From assembly GCA_019694345.1 (NCBI GenBank), contig JAIBCA010000147.1:1-50903 (forward strand): a stretch of DNA of 50,903 nucleotides, read 5' to 3'. The position numbers were made by a program, and so were the translations under genes. Below the pieces are notes generated by a model. It saw only the letters and a list, made by a program, of their open reading frames with translations. It did no database searches and was not told the origin of the DNA. Below, one piece after another: positions 1 to 8,728 of this stretch (its first letter is position 1; each line of letters opens with the position of its first letter). This stretch comes from Pyrinomonadaceae bacterium (GTDB lineage Bacteria; Acidobacteriota; Blastocatellia; Pyrinomonadales; Pyrinomonadaceae).

Positions 1-73
1 TTGACCTTGTATTTCTCGACTGCTAGTTCCATGTATTTCTATAGTAAATTTTTGTTGAGGAGACTCAAAATGC

Positions 74-159
74 GTTAACCGCAGATGACGCAGATCAGAC
101 AGATAAAACAAAATTTAGCTTTTTGTCTGTGTCATTCGCGTTATCTGCGGCTGGTTAAC
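74..159. repeat. 86-bp imperfect inverted-repeat element
   Basis: The element is bounded by GTTAACC on the left and GGTTAAC on the right. Its arms carry related words (CCGCAGATGACGC on the left; the reverse complement of the right arm reads CCGCAGATAACGC), so the whole unit folds into one long imperfect hairpin around an AT-rich centre. It resembles dispersed REP/MITE-like hairpins in intergenic DNA, but no second copy was seen in this window. It starts 1 nt after an ATG preceded by GAGGAGA and ends 14 nt before the GTG used here for the acetyltransferase. Confidence 0.7.
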
Positions 160-173
160 GTAAGATACCTGAA

Positions 174-641
174 GTGTTAATTATCACCCAAGCCGAGACC
201 GACGAACAGATAGCTGAGGCAAAGGCCCTCTTTCGCGAGTACGAATCGTGGTTCGGTATGGATCTATGCTTTCAGGGATTCGAAGCCGAACTTGCGGCGT
301 TGCCTGGCAAATACGCGATGCCGGACGGACGGCTTTATCTCGCGTATGTGGACGACACGTTGGCGGGCTGCATCGCGCTCAGAAAGCTCTATGATGATAT
401 TTGTGAGATGAAACGCCTGTTTGTCCGCGATGGGTTTCGCGGGGCAAAGGTCGGCGTTTCGCTCATCGAACGTGTCATCGCAGAGGCACAAGAGATCGGT
501 TATTCAAAGATGCGGCTCGACACTTACCCTCCGAAGATGGGCAAAGCCGTGAGCCTATATCTCTCGCACGGCTTTGTGCAGATCCCGCCGTACTACAATA
601 ATCCGCATCCGGACGTATTGTATTTGGAACTGGCGCTGTGA
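174..641 (+). CDS. GNAT family N-acetyltransferase
   Basis: A 155-residue single-domain protein of the Gcn5-related N-acetyltransferase fold, expected to move an acetyl group from acetyl-CoA to an unidentified amine. The central strand ending in CEMKRLFVRDGFRG is followed by a helix (VGVSLIERVIAEA), as in the acetyl-CoA pyrophosphate-binding motif A. The C-terminal part (LYLSHGF) is the usual motif B. The first codon taken is GTG with no clear ribosome site. A much better start, GAGGAGA followed by ATG at 70, lies just before the inverted-repeat element; removing the 86-bp element would join that ATG in frame (M-R-K-I-P-E-V then LIITQAE). The present N-terminus may therefore be damaged or re-initiated. 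Substrate unknown. Its stop lies one base from the stop of the convergent gene. Confidence 0.8.
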   Translation: MLIITQAETDEQIAEAKALFREYESWFGMDLCFQGFEAELAALPGKYAMPDGRLYLAYVDDTLAGCIALRKLYDDICEMKRLFVRDGFRGAKVGVSLIERVIAEAQEIGYSKMRLDTYPPKMGKAVSLYLSHGFVQIPPYYNNPHPDVLYLELAL

Positions 642-642
642 A

Positions 643-1428
643 TCACATTCCGCGGCCGTAACTGCTGCCGTAAATGGTCGGCGGCGGCGGCGTCACCTGA
701 AAATTTAGCTCGATCAGCGGAAACACCTGGCGATAGGCAAACGCGTTTGCGGCATAAATGATCGGCATTACAAAAAATAGGCCGATGCACAGCATAACAA
801 TGCCCAGCAGCACGACCAGAGCCTCAAGGATAAACAGCACTATCAGGCCGCCGACGTTGGATGTTGCCGCCCGTGCGCTGAGCTTCATCGCGTCGACCGG
901 CCCGAGGTCGTGCTCCATGGCAAGCGGGATCGCAAATACCAGCAGGACCCGCCAGACGATCGCGAACAGCATCAGTAGGACTCCGACCACCGCCAGGACG
1001 ATCAAAAACCCGCTTGCGATCGCAAATTCCGGGTTCGAGCCTTGAAAGAACTGCAGATCCGGGTCGCCTTGGCCGCCTAACAGACCGATCCGCCCGATAT
1101 CTACCGTAAGGCGAATGCCTTGGCCGACGATCTCGGGTATCGACTGGATGATGCCGATGACCATCAGCGGGACGAATTTTTCAAATCCCTTGAACATCAT
1201 CCCAAACTCGATCGGCTCGCCCCGCATTTCGCGAAGCAGAACGTAGAACACACCGCCCATTATCGGGCCGACAAAAAACAGACTGAAGCACGGGACACAC
1301 CCGGCGATGATCATCGCAACGAGCGTTATTCCGAGAAAAAGCCCGTAGTTCTGCTTGATCAGGCCCCATCCGTTGCTGATGCAACCGGAGGCATCGATCG
1401 CACCGGGAAAATATTCGACGTTTGCCAT
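643..1428 (-). CDS. Multi-pass membrane protein, unknown function
   Basis: About 261 residues with roughly five to six hydrophobic segments (for example YGLFLGITLVAMIIAG, FLIVLAVVGVLLMLF and ALVVLLGIVMLCIGLFF) and a proline-rich C-terminal tail (TPPPPTIYGSSYG). An AMEHDLGPVDAMKLSAR-like stretch between the later segments resembles the amphipathic linkers of DUF975-type integral membrane proteins, but I do not recognise a named family with certainty. The ATG at 1428 was chosen over an upstream extension because MANVEYFPGAID begins a normal soluble N-terminus and the extension overlaps the terminator hairpin of the neighbouring gene. No function can be assigned. Confidence 0.65.
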   Translation of the reverse strand: MANVEYFPGAIDASGCISNGWGLIKQNYGLFLGITLVAMIIAGCVPCFSLFFVGPIMGGVFYVLLREMRGEPIEFGMMFKGFEKFVPLMVIGIIQSIPEIVGQGIRLTVDIGRIGLLGGQGDPDLQFFQGSNPEFAIASGFLIVLAVVGVLLMLFAIVWRVLLVFAIPLAMEHDLGPVDAMKLSARAATSNVGGLIVLFILEALVVLLGIVMLCIGLFFVMPIIYAANAFAYRQVFPLIELNFQVTPPPPTIYGSSYGRGM

Positions 1429-1483
1429 ATTGTTTTGTTGAAGATCGCCTGATTCTAACCGATATGGGGAATATTTCAAACAA

Positions 1484-1523
1484 AAATTTGCCTGAGACAT
1501 CGCTTGGCGTCTCAGGCAAATTT
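1484..1523 (-). terminator. Intrinsic terminator of the M28 peptidase gene
   Basis: A perfect 15-bp stem (1484-1498 paired with 1509-1523, loop of 10) lies just after the peptidase stop. Read on the minus strand the stem is followed by TTTGTTTG, giving a usable U-rich tail. Confidence 0.85.
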
Positions 1524-1546
1524 CGCCGATCAACGGCTGTACCGGC

Positions 1547-3313
1547 TTAGCGTTTACGCGGCATCTTGTCGTCCATCATCGCCGCCTGATAAACAAATGT
1601 CGCCAGGATGATAGCCATCTGCTTCATATCGTCCGGCTGGATACGGTCGTAAACATCCTGGTTCGAGTGATGTGTCCGAGTGTCGTATTCGACAGCGTCC
1701 TGGATGAACTGGAAGCCGGGCAACCCGATCGCATCGAAACTGAGATGGTCGGTACCGCCGGTATTCGAGAGCGTCAGCGTATTGGCACTCATATCCAGCG
1801 GTTTGGACGCGTCATACCATTTCGGATCCTTAAAGGGCGAGAGCCAGTTTCTGAAGATCGGCCGTACACCCTCGTTGCCCTGCATATATACGCCGCGGAT
1901 CTTACCGGTGCCGTTGTCAATATTGAAATAGGCAGAGAACTTGTCATACTCAGCGAGCTTCGTCAGAGGCTGGGGTGCCGCGTTTCCGCCGCCACCGCCG
2001 CCGAATGACGGTGTAGAGCCGTCACCGAGATAACCAAGGTGCTGTTTTACATAGGCACGCGAACCGAGCAGTCCCTGCTCTTCGCCGGTCCATAACCCGA
2101 TGCGGATCGTGCGACGCGGTTTGAGGCCGAGGGTCTGGATGATCCGTACGGCTTCCATCATTACGGCGCAGCCGGCCGCATTATCGGTAGCTCCGGTGCC
2201 GCCGTGCCATGAGTCAAGATGTCCGCCGAGCATTACGAGCTCGTCCGCCTTGTCAGTGCCGGGGATCTCGGCCAACGTGTTGTAGCCGTTAGTATCCGCA
2301 TCCTGATATTCGACGGCGAGGTCTATCGTCATCGTGACCTTTTCGCCGGCGTCTATCATACGTGCCACGCGATTAAAGTGCTCGGCCGAGGCGCTGACCT
2401 GGATCGGGACATTTGCCCCCTTGTCATAAACGCGTACCGGCGGGTTCGCGGGTGACCCCGGAGCGGCCGGAGGCGGCTGAACTGCGGTCGCACCCTGAAC
2501 GAAGATCGTGCCGCCGTCACCGCGTGCCGAGTCGATCAGGATCGCAGCACCCTCATCTACGAGAAAGCGCATTCTGGCCGAATTGAACTGCTGCATCTGC
2601 GCAAAATTCGGATTGCCGCCGGGTCCGCCGCCCGGGCCGCCTGCGGGACGCCGGATCGTCGCCGGATCCGGTGCATCAGCCATATTGAGCAACTCCGTAT
2701 CGGTAAACCGTTTGCCGGGTGCCTCCATCCATGCCTTGAGCTCGCGAATAGGGCCGATGAGTACGATCTTGCCTTTCAGCTTGCCCTTGTATTGTTCCAG
2801 CTCGGCAACGTTTTGAGCGTTAAACCGGACAACTTCGCCCGTGTAGGCTGTGCTCGGATTTGCGGGTGCGGCGGCCTTGTTCTTTGCCTTGGGATCGACC
2901 GGTGCCGTAGCGATCAGCTTATCAGTGCCGGGTGACCATGCCTTTGGATAGGCGATGAGCGGGAAGGCGGTCGGCCCGTCGACCATAGCGGTAAAGCGCT
3001 TGAGCGTCCATCCGCGGCCGAACGGCCCCCACGATTCAAGGTGTGCGTTCTGCAAACCCCATTTTGCGAGAGTGTCACGGGTCCACTCATTGGCGCGTTT
3101 TGCGCCGGGCGATGCGGTCAATCGCGGCCCGATCACGTCGGACATATAACTGAGCGTCTGCATTATCTGCGAGTTCTTGGTACCTTCTTCCTTGATCTTG
3201 TCGATCACCTCTTTCGGTGCTTCGTAGACCTTTGGGGCCGTCTGTCCAAGCGCGAACGTCGGCAGCAAAAACGCATAAATGACCAAAATGCCTACAATCT
3301 TGCGTCGTAGCAT
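1547..3313 (-). CDS. Secreted M28 family zinc aminopeptidase with PA-type insert
   Basis: 588 residues. The N-terminus has a cleavable signal peptide (basic MLRRK, hydrophobic IVGILVIYAFLLPTFA, then LGQ). Residues of about 130-340 form a PA-like insertion with a Gly/Pro-rich loop (PAGGPGGGPGGNPN). The catalytic M28 domain follows: GGHLDSWHGGTGATDNAAG supplies the first zinc ligands (His and bridging Asp), GLWTGEEQGLLGS has the Glu-Glu pair (general base and ligand), and the late GGTDHLSFDAIG and THHSNQDVYD carry the remaining Asp/His elements. It should cleave N-terminal residues from peptides outside the cytoplasm. Another Gly-rich insertion (PSFGGGGGGNAAP) lies within the catalytic half. 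The gene appears monocistronic and ends at a strong hairpin. Confidence 0.9.
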   Translation of the reverse strand: MLRRKIVGILVIYAFLLPTFALGQTAPKVYEAPKEVIDKIKEEGTKNSQIMQTLSYMSDVIGPRLTASPGAKRANEWTRDTLAKWGLQNAHLESWGPFGRGWTLKRFTAMVDGPTAFPLIAYPKAWSPGTDKLIATAPVDPKAKNKAAAPANPSTAYTGEVVRFNAQNVAELEQYKGKLKGKIVLIGPIRELKAWMEAPGKRFTDTELLNMADAPDPATIRRPAGGPGGGPGGNPNFAQMQQFNSARMRFLVDEGAAILIDSARGDGGTIFVQGATAVQPPPAAPGSPANPPVRVYDKGANVPIQVSASAEHFNRVARMIDAGEKVTMTIDLAVEYQDADTNGYNTLAEIPGTDKADELVMLGGHLDSWHGGTGATDNAAGCAVMMEAVRIIQTLGLKPRRTIRIGLWTGEEQGLLGSRAYVKQHLGYLGDGSTPSFGGGGGGNAAPQPLTKLAEYDKFSAYFNIDNGTGKIRGVYMQGNEGVRPIFRNWLSPFKDPKWYDASKPLDMSANTLTLSNTGGTDHLSFDAIGLPGFQFIQDAVEYDTRTHHSNQDVYDRIQPDDMKQMAIILATFVYQAAMMDDKMPRKR

Positions 3314-3405
3314 AATTAGATTATCTCCTGATAGATGTAATGGATCTCTTGTAAAGACTTAACTACTTATAGCACAAGACGGCGGGAAAATAGTGTAAAG
3401 ATTTG

Positions 3406-3987
3406 TCAGATCGACGACCATGTCAAAGTGAAAGCGGGCGGAACGTTTTTCAGGACGAGCGGACTGCGTTTTGATTTACCGTAACGGTTGCGCAGAAATT
3501 CGCGCAGCTTGATCGCGGGCGGCAGGTAATAGCCGTGAGCGTACTGAAATATCCGCAGTTCACAGCCCTCGTCCATGAACTTTTCGATCTCGAGCAGAAC
3601 GCTCTCGCTGACCTCTTTCGGCAGCGAAACGAACGGCAGGCAGCAGACGAGATAACGCACCTTGCCGAGGCCGGATTCCTGATGGATACGATACGATTCG
3701 GCAGCATTTCCGCATACAATGTTGAGCTCGGCGTATTTCTGGCCAAGCGTCTTTACCATCTCGGTATCAAGTTCGATCCCGAGATAAGATTCGCGGTTGG
3801 GTATGATCTGCTGCAGGTACTTTGTGATCGCCCCTGTTCCGACGCCTAGTTCGAGGACGATATTGTTTTCGTCGGGCTTGATGCCGACCAGCATTTCAGC
3901 CGCCAGCTCTGGCGAGCTGGGAGCGACCGCTCCAACCTTTAACGGGTTTTTTAAGAAAGCCTGTAAGAACTGTAGATTTTCCTTCAT
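3406..3987 (-). CDS. Class I SAM-dependent methyltransferase (PmtA-like)
   Basis: 193 residues. Motif I of the SAM-binding Rossmann fold is clear (IVLELGVGTGAITKYL), followed by the acidic strand end GIELDTEM that would bind the ribose hydroxyls, and a post-I GNAAES. The opening FLQAFLKNPLKVGAVAPSSPELA strongly resembles the start of phospholipid N-methyltransferases and rRNA-adenine-methylase-like proteins of the PmtA group. The acceptor is probably a membrane lipid but this is not proven. It begins 9 nt downstream of topA on the same strand, so it is probably the last gene of the dprA-topA transcript. Confidence 0.8.
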   Translation of the reverse strand: MKENLQFLQAFLKNPLKVGAVAPSSPELAAEMLVGIKPDENNIVLELGVGTGAITKYLQQIIPNRESYLGIELDTEMVKTLGQKYAELNIVCGNAAESYRIHQESGLGKVRYLVCCLPFVSLPKEVSESVLLEIEKFMDEGCELRIFQYAHGYYLPPAIKLREFLRNRYGKSKRSPLVLKNVPPAFTLTWSSI

Positions 3988-3996
3988 TGGGTCGAC

Positions 3997-6519
3997 TTAC
4001 GCGGAAGGCTGAGCGCCCGATCGTTCTTCCGAGATTACATCAATGTTATCGACAGTCATTTTATAATCACAGTCTTCGTTTTGGCAATAACGCACGGTGC
4101 CGTCCTTCTTGGTCGTCTTTTCAAGCAAAAACGGCGCGCTGCATGACGGGCACGGCCCCGCCACGGGTTTATCCCAATAGACCGCGTCGCACTTGGGATA
4201 GTTGACACAGCCGTAAAACACCTTGCCGCGCTTGGACTTTTTGACCGCTATATCACCGCCATCTTTGGGGCATGGAATGCCCACCGTCTCGCGCTTGATA
4301 TAGTCGCATTTCGGATAATTCGAACACGAGATAAACTCGCCGAACCGGCCCTGTCGGCGGACCAGATGAACGCCATCCTTCGGACACATTTCATCCAGCG
4401 GAACAGGCGGTGCTGCGGGCTTCTGATCGCCCTTGGCTATCTTACGGATATTCTTGCATTCCGGATAGCCGGTACAGCCGTAAAATGATCCGAACCGACC
4501 TTTCTTGAGCGCCATTTCGCGGCCGCAAAGTTCGCAAACGGGTATCTCCTCGGTCTTTTCACCATCGTTGTCGGCATTACTTTCCGATTCGCCCCTTTTG
4601 CTGGCGACCTCGCGGGTATTTTTGCACTCGGGATAATTGGCACAAGCCAGAAACTGCCCGAACCGGCCAAACTTAATGACCATCCCGGCCCCGCACTTTT
4701 CGCATACCTCGTCGGTCGGGATCGACATCTTCTTCATCGACTTAATGGTCTCGTCGGCCTTTTCAAGATCCTTTGAAAATTTGCCGTAGAAATCATGAAG
4801 CGCGGACCGCCAATCCAACTTGCCGTCTTCGATCTCGTCAAGCTGTTCTTCCATTCGGGCGGTGTAGGCCGAATTGAAAATATCATCGAAATTGGCGATC
4901 AACAGGTCATTGACGGTCGTACCGAGCGGTGTCGGGTGAAAGCGGCCTTCGATCTTCTCGACGTACTCGCGATCCTGAATGGTCGTCATGATCGCGGCAT
5001 ACGTGGATGGCCGGCCGATCCCTTTTTCCTCAAGCGCTTTTACAAGCGTCGCCTCTGAGTATCGCGGCGGCGGCTGTGTAAAATGCTGGTTCGGGTTGAG
5101 CTGGTTGAGCTTTAGCGTCTCGCCCTCGCGAACCTGAGGCAGGCTGCGTTCCTCGTCATCTTCCTCGTCGTCCTGAGGCTTTTCGTCGCGGCCCTCTTCA
5201 TATACCTTCAGATAGCCGTCAAATTTTTGCACAAGGCCGCTGGAGCGGAACGTAAATCTGCCCGCCTTGATATCGACGGTGGTCTGATCGAAAACCGCCG
5301 GCATCATCTGCGAAGCAACGAATCGCTGCCATATCAATCGATAGAGTTTGAGCTCATCTGGCTGAAGGCGGCTTGCCAGGCTCTCCGGAGTTCGATTGAC
5401 GTCGGTCGGCCTGATCGCCTCGTGAGCGTCCTGAGCGTCCTTTTTCGATCGGTAAAAGATCGGCTTTTCCGGCAAATAACGGTCACCATAGCTGCCGCCG
5501 ACAAAGCCGCGAACTTCAGCAAGAGCCGCGTCCGAAACACGTGTCGAGTCGGTTCGCATATATGTGATCAAACCGACGGCTCCCTCACTGCCGAGTTCGA
5601 TCCCTTCATAGAGGCGTTGCGCGGCGGTCATGGTCCGCTTGACCGAAAAGCCGAGTTTACGAGCCGCCTCCTGCTGTAATTTTGAAGTAATGAATGGCGG
5701 TGTCGGGTTACGCTTCTTTTCCTTGGTCGTCACCGAACTGACTACGTAATCGGCGGCGGCGGCTTCATCGACGATCGACCTTGCCTGCTCCTCGGTCTTG
5801 ATGTGGTACTCGCTTGGTTTCGGGTCTTCGTCAAATTTGCCGTACTTTACGGACTTGTCCTCGACCTTGTTGAGCTTCGCGTCAAAATTGGGCGGCAGTG
5901 CGGCGGCCAGATTTGCGACTATCGACCAATATTCGGTTTTGTTAAAGGCCTCGATCTCGCGTTCGCGTTCGACCACCAGTCGGACCGCGACTGTCTGAAC
6001 GCGGCCGGCCGAGAGCTTGCCGCCGATCGTTTTCCAAAGTATCGGCGAGACCTTGTATCCAACCAGACGGTCGAGAATACGGCGGGTCTGCTGTGCATTC
6101 ACCAGATCCTCATTGACCTGTTTGGGTTCCTTAAATGCCTCTTGAATGGCATTTTTTGTGATCTCGTTGAACATCACCCGAAAAACAGGGACCTTGGACC
6201 TTTTAGGTACAATTTCTTCTGCCAAATGCTGACAGATCGCCTCACCCTCGCGATCAGGGTCAGCCGCGAGGTAAATGGCGTCGCTCGCCTTGGCCGCTTT
6301 TTTGAGGTCAGAGACCACCTTTTTATTGTTTCGTTTCTTTACATCGGGGATAACTTCGTAGGTTGGCTCAAAGTTGTTATCGATATCGACTCCCAGACCG
6401 CTCTTCGGCAGGTCCTTGATATGGCCGATCGAGGCCATCACCAGATAGTCGGACCCGAGATATTTATTTATCGTTTTCGCCTTAGCGGGCGACTCAACGA
6501 TGACAAGACTTTTTGACAT
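3997..6519 (-). CDS. topA: DNA topoisomerase I (type IA)
   Basis: 840 residues, a full-length bacterial topoisomerase I that relaxes negative supercoils. The Toprim domain starts at residue 4 (LVIVESPAKAKTI, with the acidic DPDREGEAI further on). The catalytic tyrosine is in GLITYMRTDSTRVS. The C-terminus carries five zinc-ribbon repeats ending around residue 830. Repeats 1, 2 and 5 have full Cys sets (CEKCG, CELCG and CPSCS types), while repeats 3 and 4 begin CPKDG and lack the second cysteine, so they may fold without zinc. It starts 11 nt after the upstream cysteine-cluster gene on the same strand. A dprA-topA neighbourhood is common in bacteria and supports the call. Confidence 0.98.
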   Translation of the reverse strand: MSKSLVIVESPAKAKTINKYLGSDYLVMASIGHIKDLPKSGLGVDIDNNFEPTYEVIPDVKKRNNKKVVSDLKKAAKASDAIYLAADPDREGEAICQHLAEEIVPKRSKVPVFRVMFNEITKNAIQEAFKEPKQVNEDLVNAQQTRRILDRLVGYKVSPILWKTIGGKLSAGRVQTVAVRLVVEREREIEAFNKTEYWSIVANLAAALPPNFDAKLNKVEDKSVKYGKFDEDPKPSEYHIKTEEQARSIVDEAAAADYVVSSVTTKEKKRNPTPPFITSKLQQEAARKLGFSVKRTMTAAQRLYEGIELGSEGAVGLITYMRTDSTRVSDAALAEVRGFVGGSYGDRYLPEKPIFYRSKKDAQDAHEAIRPTDVNRTPESLASRLQPDELKLYRLIWQRFVASQMMPAVFDQTTVDIKAGRFTFRSSGLVQKFDGYLKVYEEGRDEKPQDDEEDDEERSLPQVREGETLKLNQLNPNQHFTQPPPRYSEATLVKALEEKGIGRPSTYAAIMTTIQDREYVEKIEGRFHPTPLGTTVNDLLIANFDDIFNSAYTARMEEQLDEIEDGKLDWRSALHDFYGKFSKDLEKADETIKSMKKMSIPTDEVCEKCGAGMVIKFGRFGQFLACANYPECKNTREVASKRGESESNADNDGEKTEEIPVCELCGREMALKKGRFGSFYGCTGYPECKNIRKIAKGDQKPAAPPVPLDEMCPKDGVHLVRRQGRFGEFISCSNYPKCDYIKRETVGIPCPKDGGDIAVKKSKRGKVFYGCVNYPKCDAVYWDKPVAGPCPSCSAPFLLEKTTKKDGTVRYCQNEDCDYKMTVDNIDVISEERSGAQPSA

Positions 6520-6530
6520 AGATTAAGACA

Positions 6531-7367
6531 CTATTCCCGGCAACCCCGCGACTCGATCAGACTCTTTGCCGCATCAGGGGTCAACCCGATAAAATCACTT
6601 TCAAACCAAACTTCTTCCGATGCCTCGTAAGAGTGGAGGATCATTACATCATCCACGTTATCATCGACAATTGCGGCGATTCGCAGATATGTTGTTGGTA
6701 CGGTCACAGGACCGCCCGGCGACCCGGCAATATACGAAGACTTCCAGCCTGTCGATTCGACAACGATGGCCGCGTAGGTGATCACTCCTCGCGGAGTTGA
6801 CACGATCTTCTTAACTGCCGTCTTTGCAGCGGACCGGCTGAGCGGTCTTTCGATGCCGTACATACGGCGGTACTCGTGGCAACGGTCGCTGCCGGCTTCA
6901 AAGTCGCGGCAGGGCGTCGGACGTTGCGGATATATCCGGCATCCTATCTCGACCCCAAGTTCGCCCGCCAGATGTACGCAGCGGCCGCTGTCGGCATCAC
7001 GCGGCAAGACTCGTTCGATCGCCGCGTCGGAAACGGACTCGTCCGGATATATCTCCCAATAATCCGAAAATCTCTCGGTTTCCGCGTTGGAGATCGGCAC
7101 CACCAGCGGAAGATCACAACAGACTCCGCACGTCGTACACTCCGGGATCGGCTCATTCGCCGGAGTTACCACATTTTCCGAAACGCGTTTCGATGCCCGG
7201 TCGAGCGGCAGCTGGGGTTCAAATATCTGACTTTTTTTCGTGTGGTTATAGCCGCGTATCAGTTCAAGATACTTGTCCTTTGGCAATCGTGTGATCCGTA
7301 TCGGTTTATCCACAGATACAACCATTCGAGAAAAAAATATGTCAGACGCCTTGCTGCGTACTGACAT
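6531..7367 (-). CDS. YkgJ-type cysteine-cluster protein
   Basis: About 278 residues. The signature is CTTCGVCCDLP around residue 80, followed by CRIYPQRPTPCRDFE and a final CHEYRR. This is the Cys pattern of the YkgJ/UPF0153 family, thought to bind zinc or an Fe-S cluster; no reaction is established. The C-terminal part (ITYAAIVVESTG onward) is not a known domain to me. ATG at 7367 is chosen because a GAGGTGA sequence lies about 12 nt upstream. A GTG at 7382 is possible and would add five residues. The gene sits between dprA (71-86 nt gap) and topA (11 nt) and is probably cotranscribed with both. Confidence 0.75.
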   Translation of the reverse strand: MSVRSKASDIFFSRMVVSVDKPIRITRLPKDKYLELIRGYNHTKKSQIFEPQLPLDRASKRVSENVVTPANEPIPECTTCGVCCDLPLVVPISNAETERFSDYWEIYPDESVSDAAIERVLPRDADSGRCVHLAGELGVEIGCRIYPQRPTPCRDFEAGSDRCHEYRRMYGIERPLSRSAAKTAVKKIVSTPRGVITYAAIVVESTGWKSSYIAGSPGGPVTVPTTYLRIAAIVDDNVDDVMILHSYEASEEVWFESDFIGLTPDAAKSLIESRGCRE

Positions 7368-7453
7368 TCTGACTTCTATCACCTCGTTCGCAAGTCTGTC
7401 AATTCGAGGCTATACCTTATCGGAAAAATCACCAATGTCAAAACACGAGCCGG

Positions 7454-8581
7454 TCACGTTCTTCGGGCATAGTGTTTTCCGGGCAGAACGCGGATCAGAT
7501 CGCGGATATCGAGGCCCACGAGCGCAGTATTTAGATCGCCGAACGATAGTCCGCTTGATTCGAGCAGGATATCGATATGCGTTCCTTCATCCGGCGTCAG
7601 CAGTGACCAGACGGCCCTTTCATTTTCGCTCATATCGGCGGGGACAAGTTCCGGCTGGCGGACGGCATCTTCGGCCCTGGGCGGGTCGATCTTCGGCGGC
7701 AGAATGGCGGCGGCGATCTCTGACGGCAGCTCGGCAACCACGTCCTGCCATTGCTGTACGAGTTTCGCTCCACTTTTGATGAGATAATTTGTGCCGAACG
7801 AGTTGCCCGAAGTGATATTGCCGGGCACGGCCATCACCTCGCGATTTTGCTCCATCGCAAGCCGGGCCGTTATCAGCGAACCGCTCCTCTCGGAGGCCTC
7901 GACGATGAGTACGCCGTAACTGAGGCCGCTGATGATGCGATTTCGATAAGGAAAATTCTCCTTGATCGGCGGCGTACCTAGAGGGAACTGAGAAACGACG
8001 CACCCTCCGGCGGCGAGTATCTCGCGCACAAGCCCTGTGTTCTCACGCGGGTAGACGCTATCTATGCCGGTGCCGATGACGGCGACGGTCTTACCGTTTC
8101 CACGTATCGCTCCTTTGTGGGCCGCTGTGTCGATCCCGCGGGCCAGGCCTGAAACGACAGTGATGCCGCGAGAGGCCAGATCGCGGGCAAGCATTTCGGA
8201 TGAATTTTCGCCGTAGGTCGAGCACATCCTTGAACCGATGACCCCGACGCACGGCTGATCCAGACACGCCTGCCAGTCGCCTTTTACGTACAATACGATC
8301 GGCGGATCGGGGATCTCACGCAGAAGGCCGGGGTAACTGCCGTCATCCAGGATCAGAACATCGCCGCCGAGAGACTTGACGCGATCTAGTTCGACAACAG
8401 CCCGATCATGAAACTCATGCTTCAAAATGCTCTCGATCGACTCGGGCTTTAGACGCAGCGATTCGAGTTCGGCACGGGTTGCATGAAATACCGATTCCGG
8501 CGAGCCGAACCGTTCGATCAGCAAGGTCGCAGACCGGGGACCAATTCCCGGAGTCATATTCAAAGCGATCCAACCGATCAT
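7454..8581 (-). CDS. dprA: DNA-processing protein DprA/Smf
   Basis: 375 residues. The N-terminus (NMTPGIGPRSATLLIERFG) is the helix-hairpin-helix/SAM-like part. The Rossmann core has GSRMCSTYGE and VSGLARGIDTAAHKGA, both diagnostic of DprA, then FPYRNRIISGLS and ARLAMEQNREVMAVPG. The last 60 residues (ERAVWSLLTPDEGTHIDILLESSG) form the DprA winged-helix domain. DprA loads RecA onto incoming single-stranded DNA during transformation, so natural competence is possible. It starts 28 nt after the mature end of selC on the same strand. Confidence 0.96.
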   Translation of the reverse strand: MIGWIALNMTPGIGPRSATLLIERFGSPESVFHATRAELESLRLKPESIESILKHEFHDRAVVELDRVKSLGGDVLILDDGSYPGLLREIPDPPIVLYVKGDWQACLDQPCVGVIGSRMCSTYGENSSEMLARDLASRGITVVSGLARGIDTAAHKGAIRGNGKTVAVIGTGIDSVYPRENTGLVREILAAGGCVVSQFPLGTPPIKENFPYRNRIISGLSYGVLIVEASERSGSLITARLAMEQNREVMAVPGNITSGNSFGTNYLIKSGAKLVQQWQDVVAELPSEIAAAILPPKIDPPRAEDAVRQPELVPADMSENERAVWSLLTPDEGTHIDILLESSGLSFGDLNTALVGLDIRDLIRVLPGKHYARRT

Positions 8582-8609
8582 CTCTTTACCTTCTTACTAT
8601 TCACTAAGT

Positions 8610-8709
8610 TGGCGGAGGCGTGTGGGAGTCGAACCCACCTGAGCTACGCTCTCGCGCTCTCACAAACGGTTTTGAAGACCGAGCCCATCACCGGACGAGA
8701 TGCGCCTCC
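8610..8709 (-). tRNA. selC: tRNA-Sec (anticodon TCA)
   Basis: On the minus strand the gene starts GGAGGCG and ends CGCCTCCG-CCA, giving a 7-bp acceptor stem plus an encoded CCA. The anticodon loop is CTTCAAA between CGGT and ACCG, so the anticodon is TCA and reads UGA. The unusually long variable arm (GAG-A-GCGC stem, gaga loop) and a GGTTCGACTCC T-arm fit bacterial selenocysteine tRNA and make the total about 100 nt, longer than a normal tRNA. It lies 19 nt after the M20 peptidase stop and 28 nt before dprA, so it is probably processed from a shared transcript. No selA, selB, selD or selenoprotein gene was recognised in the window. Confidence 0.93.
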
Positions 8710-8728
8710 GCATGCGATCGCCTGTCCG

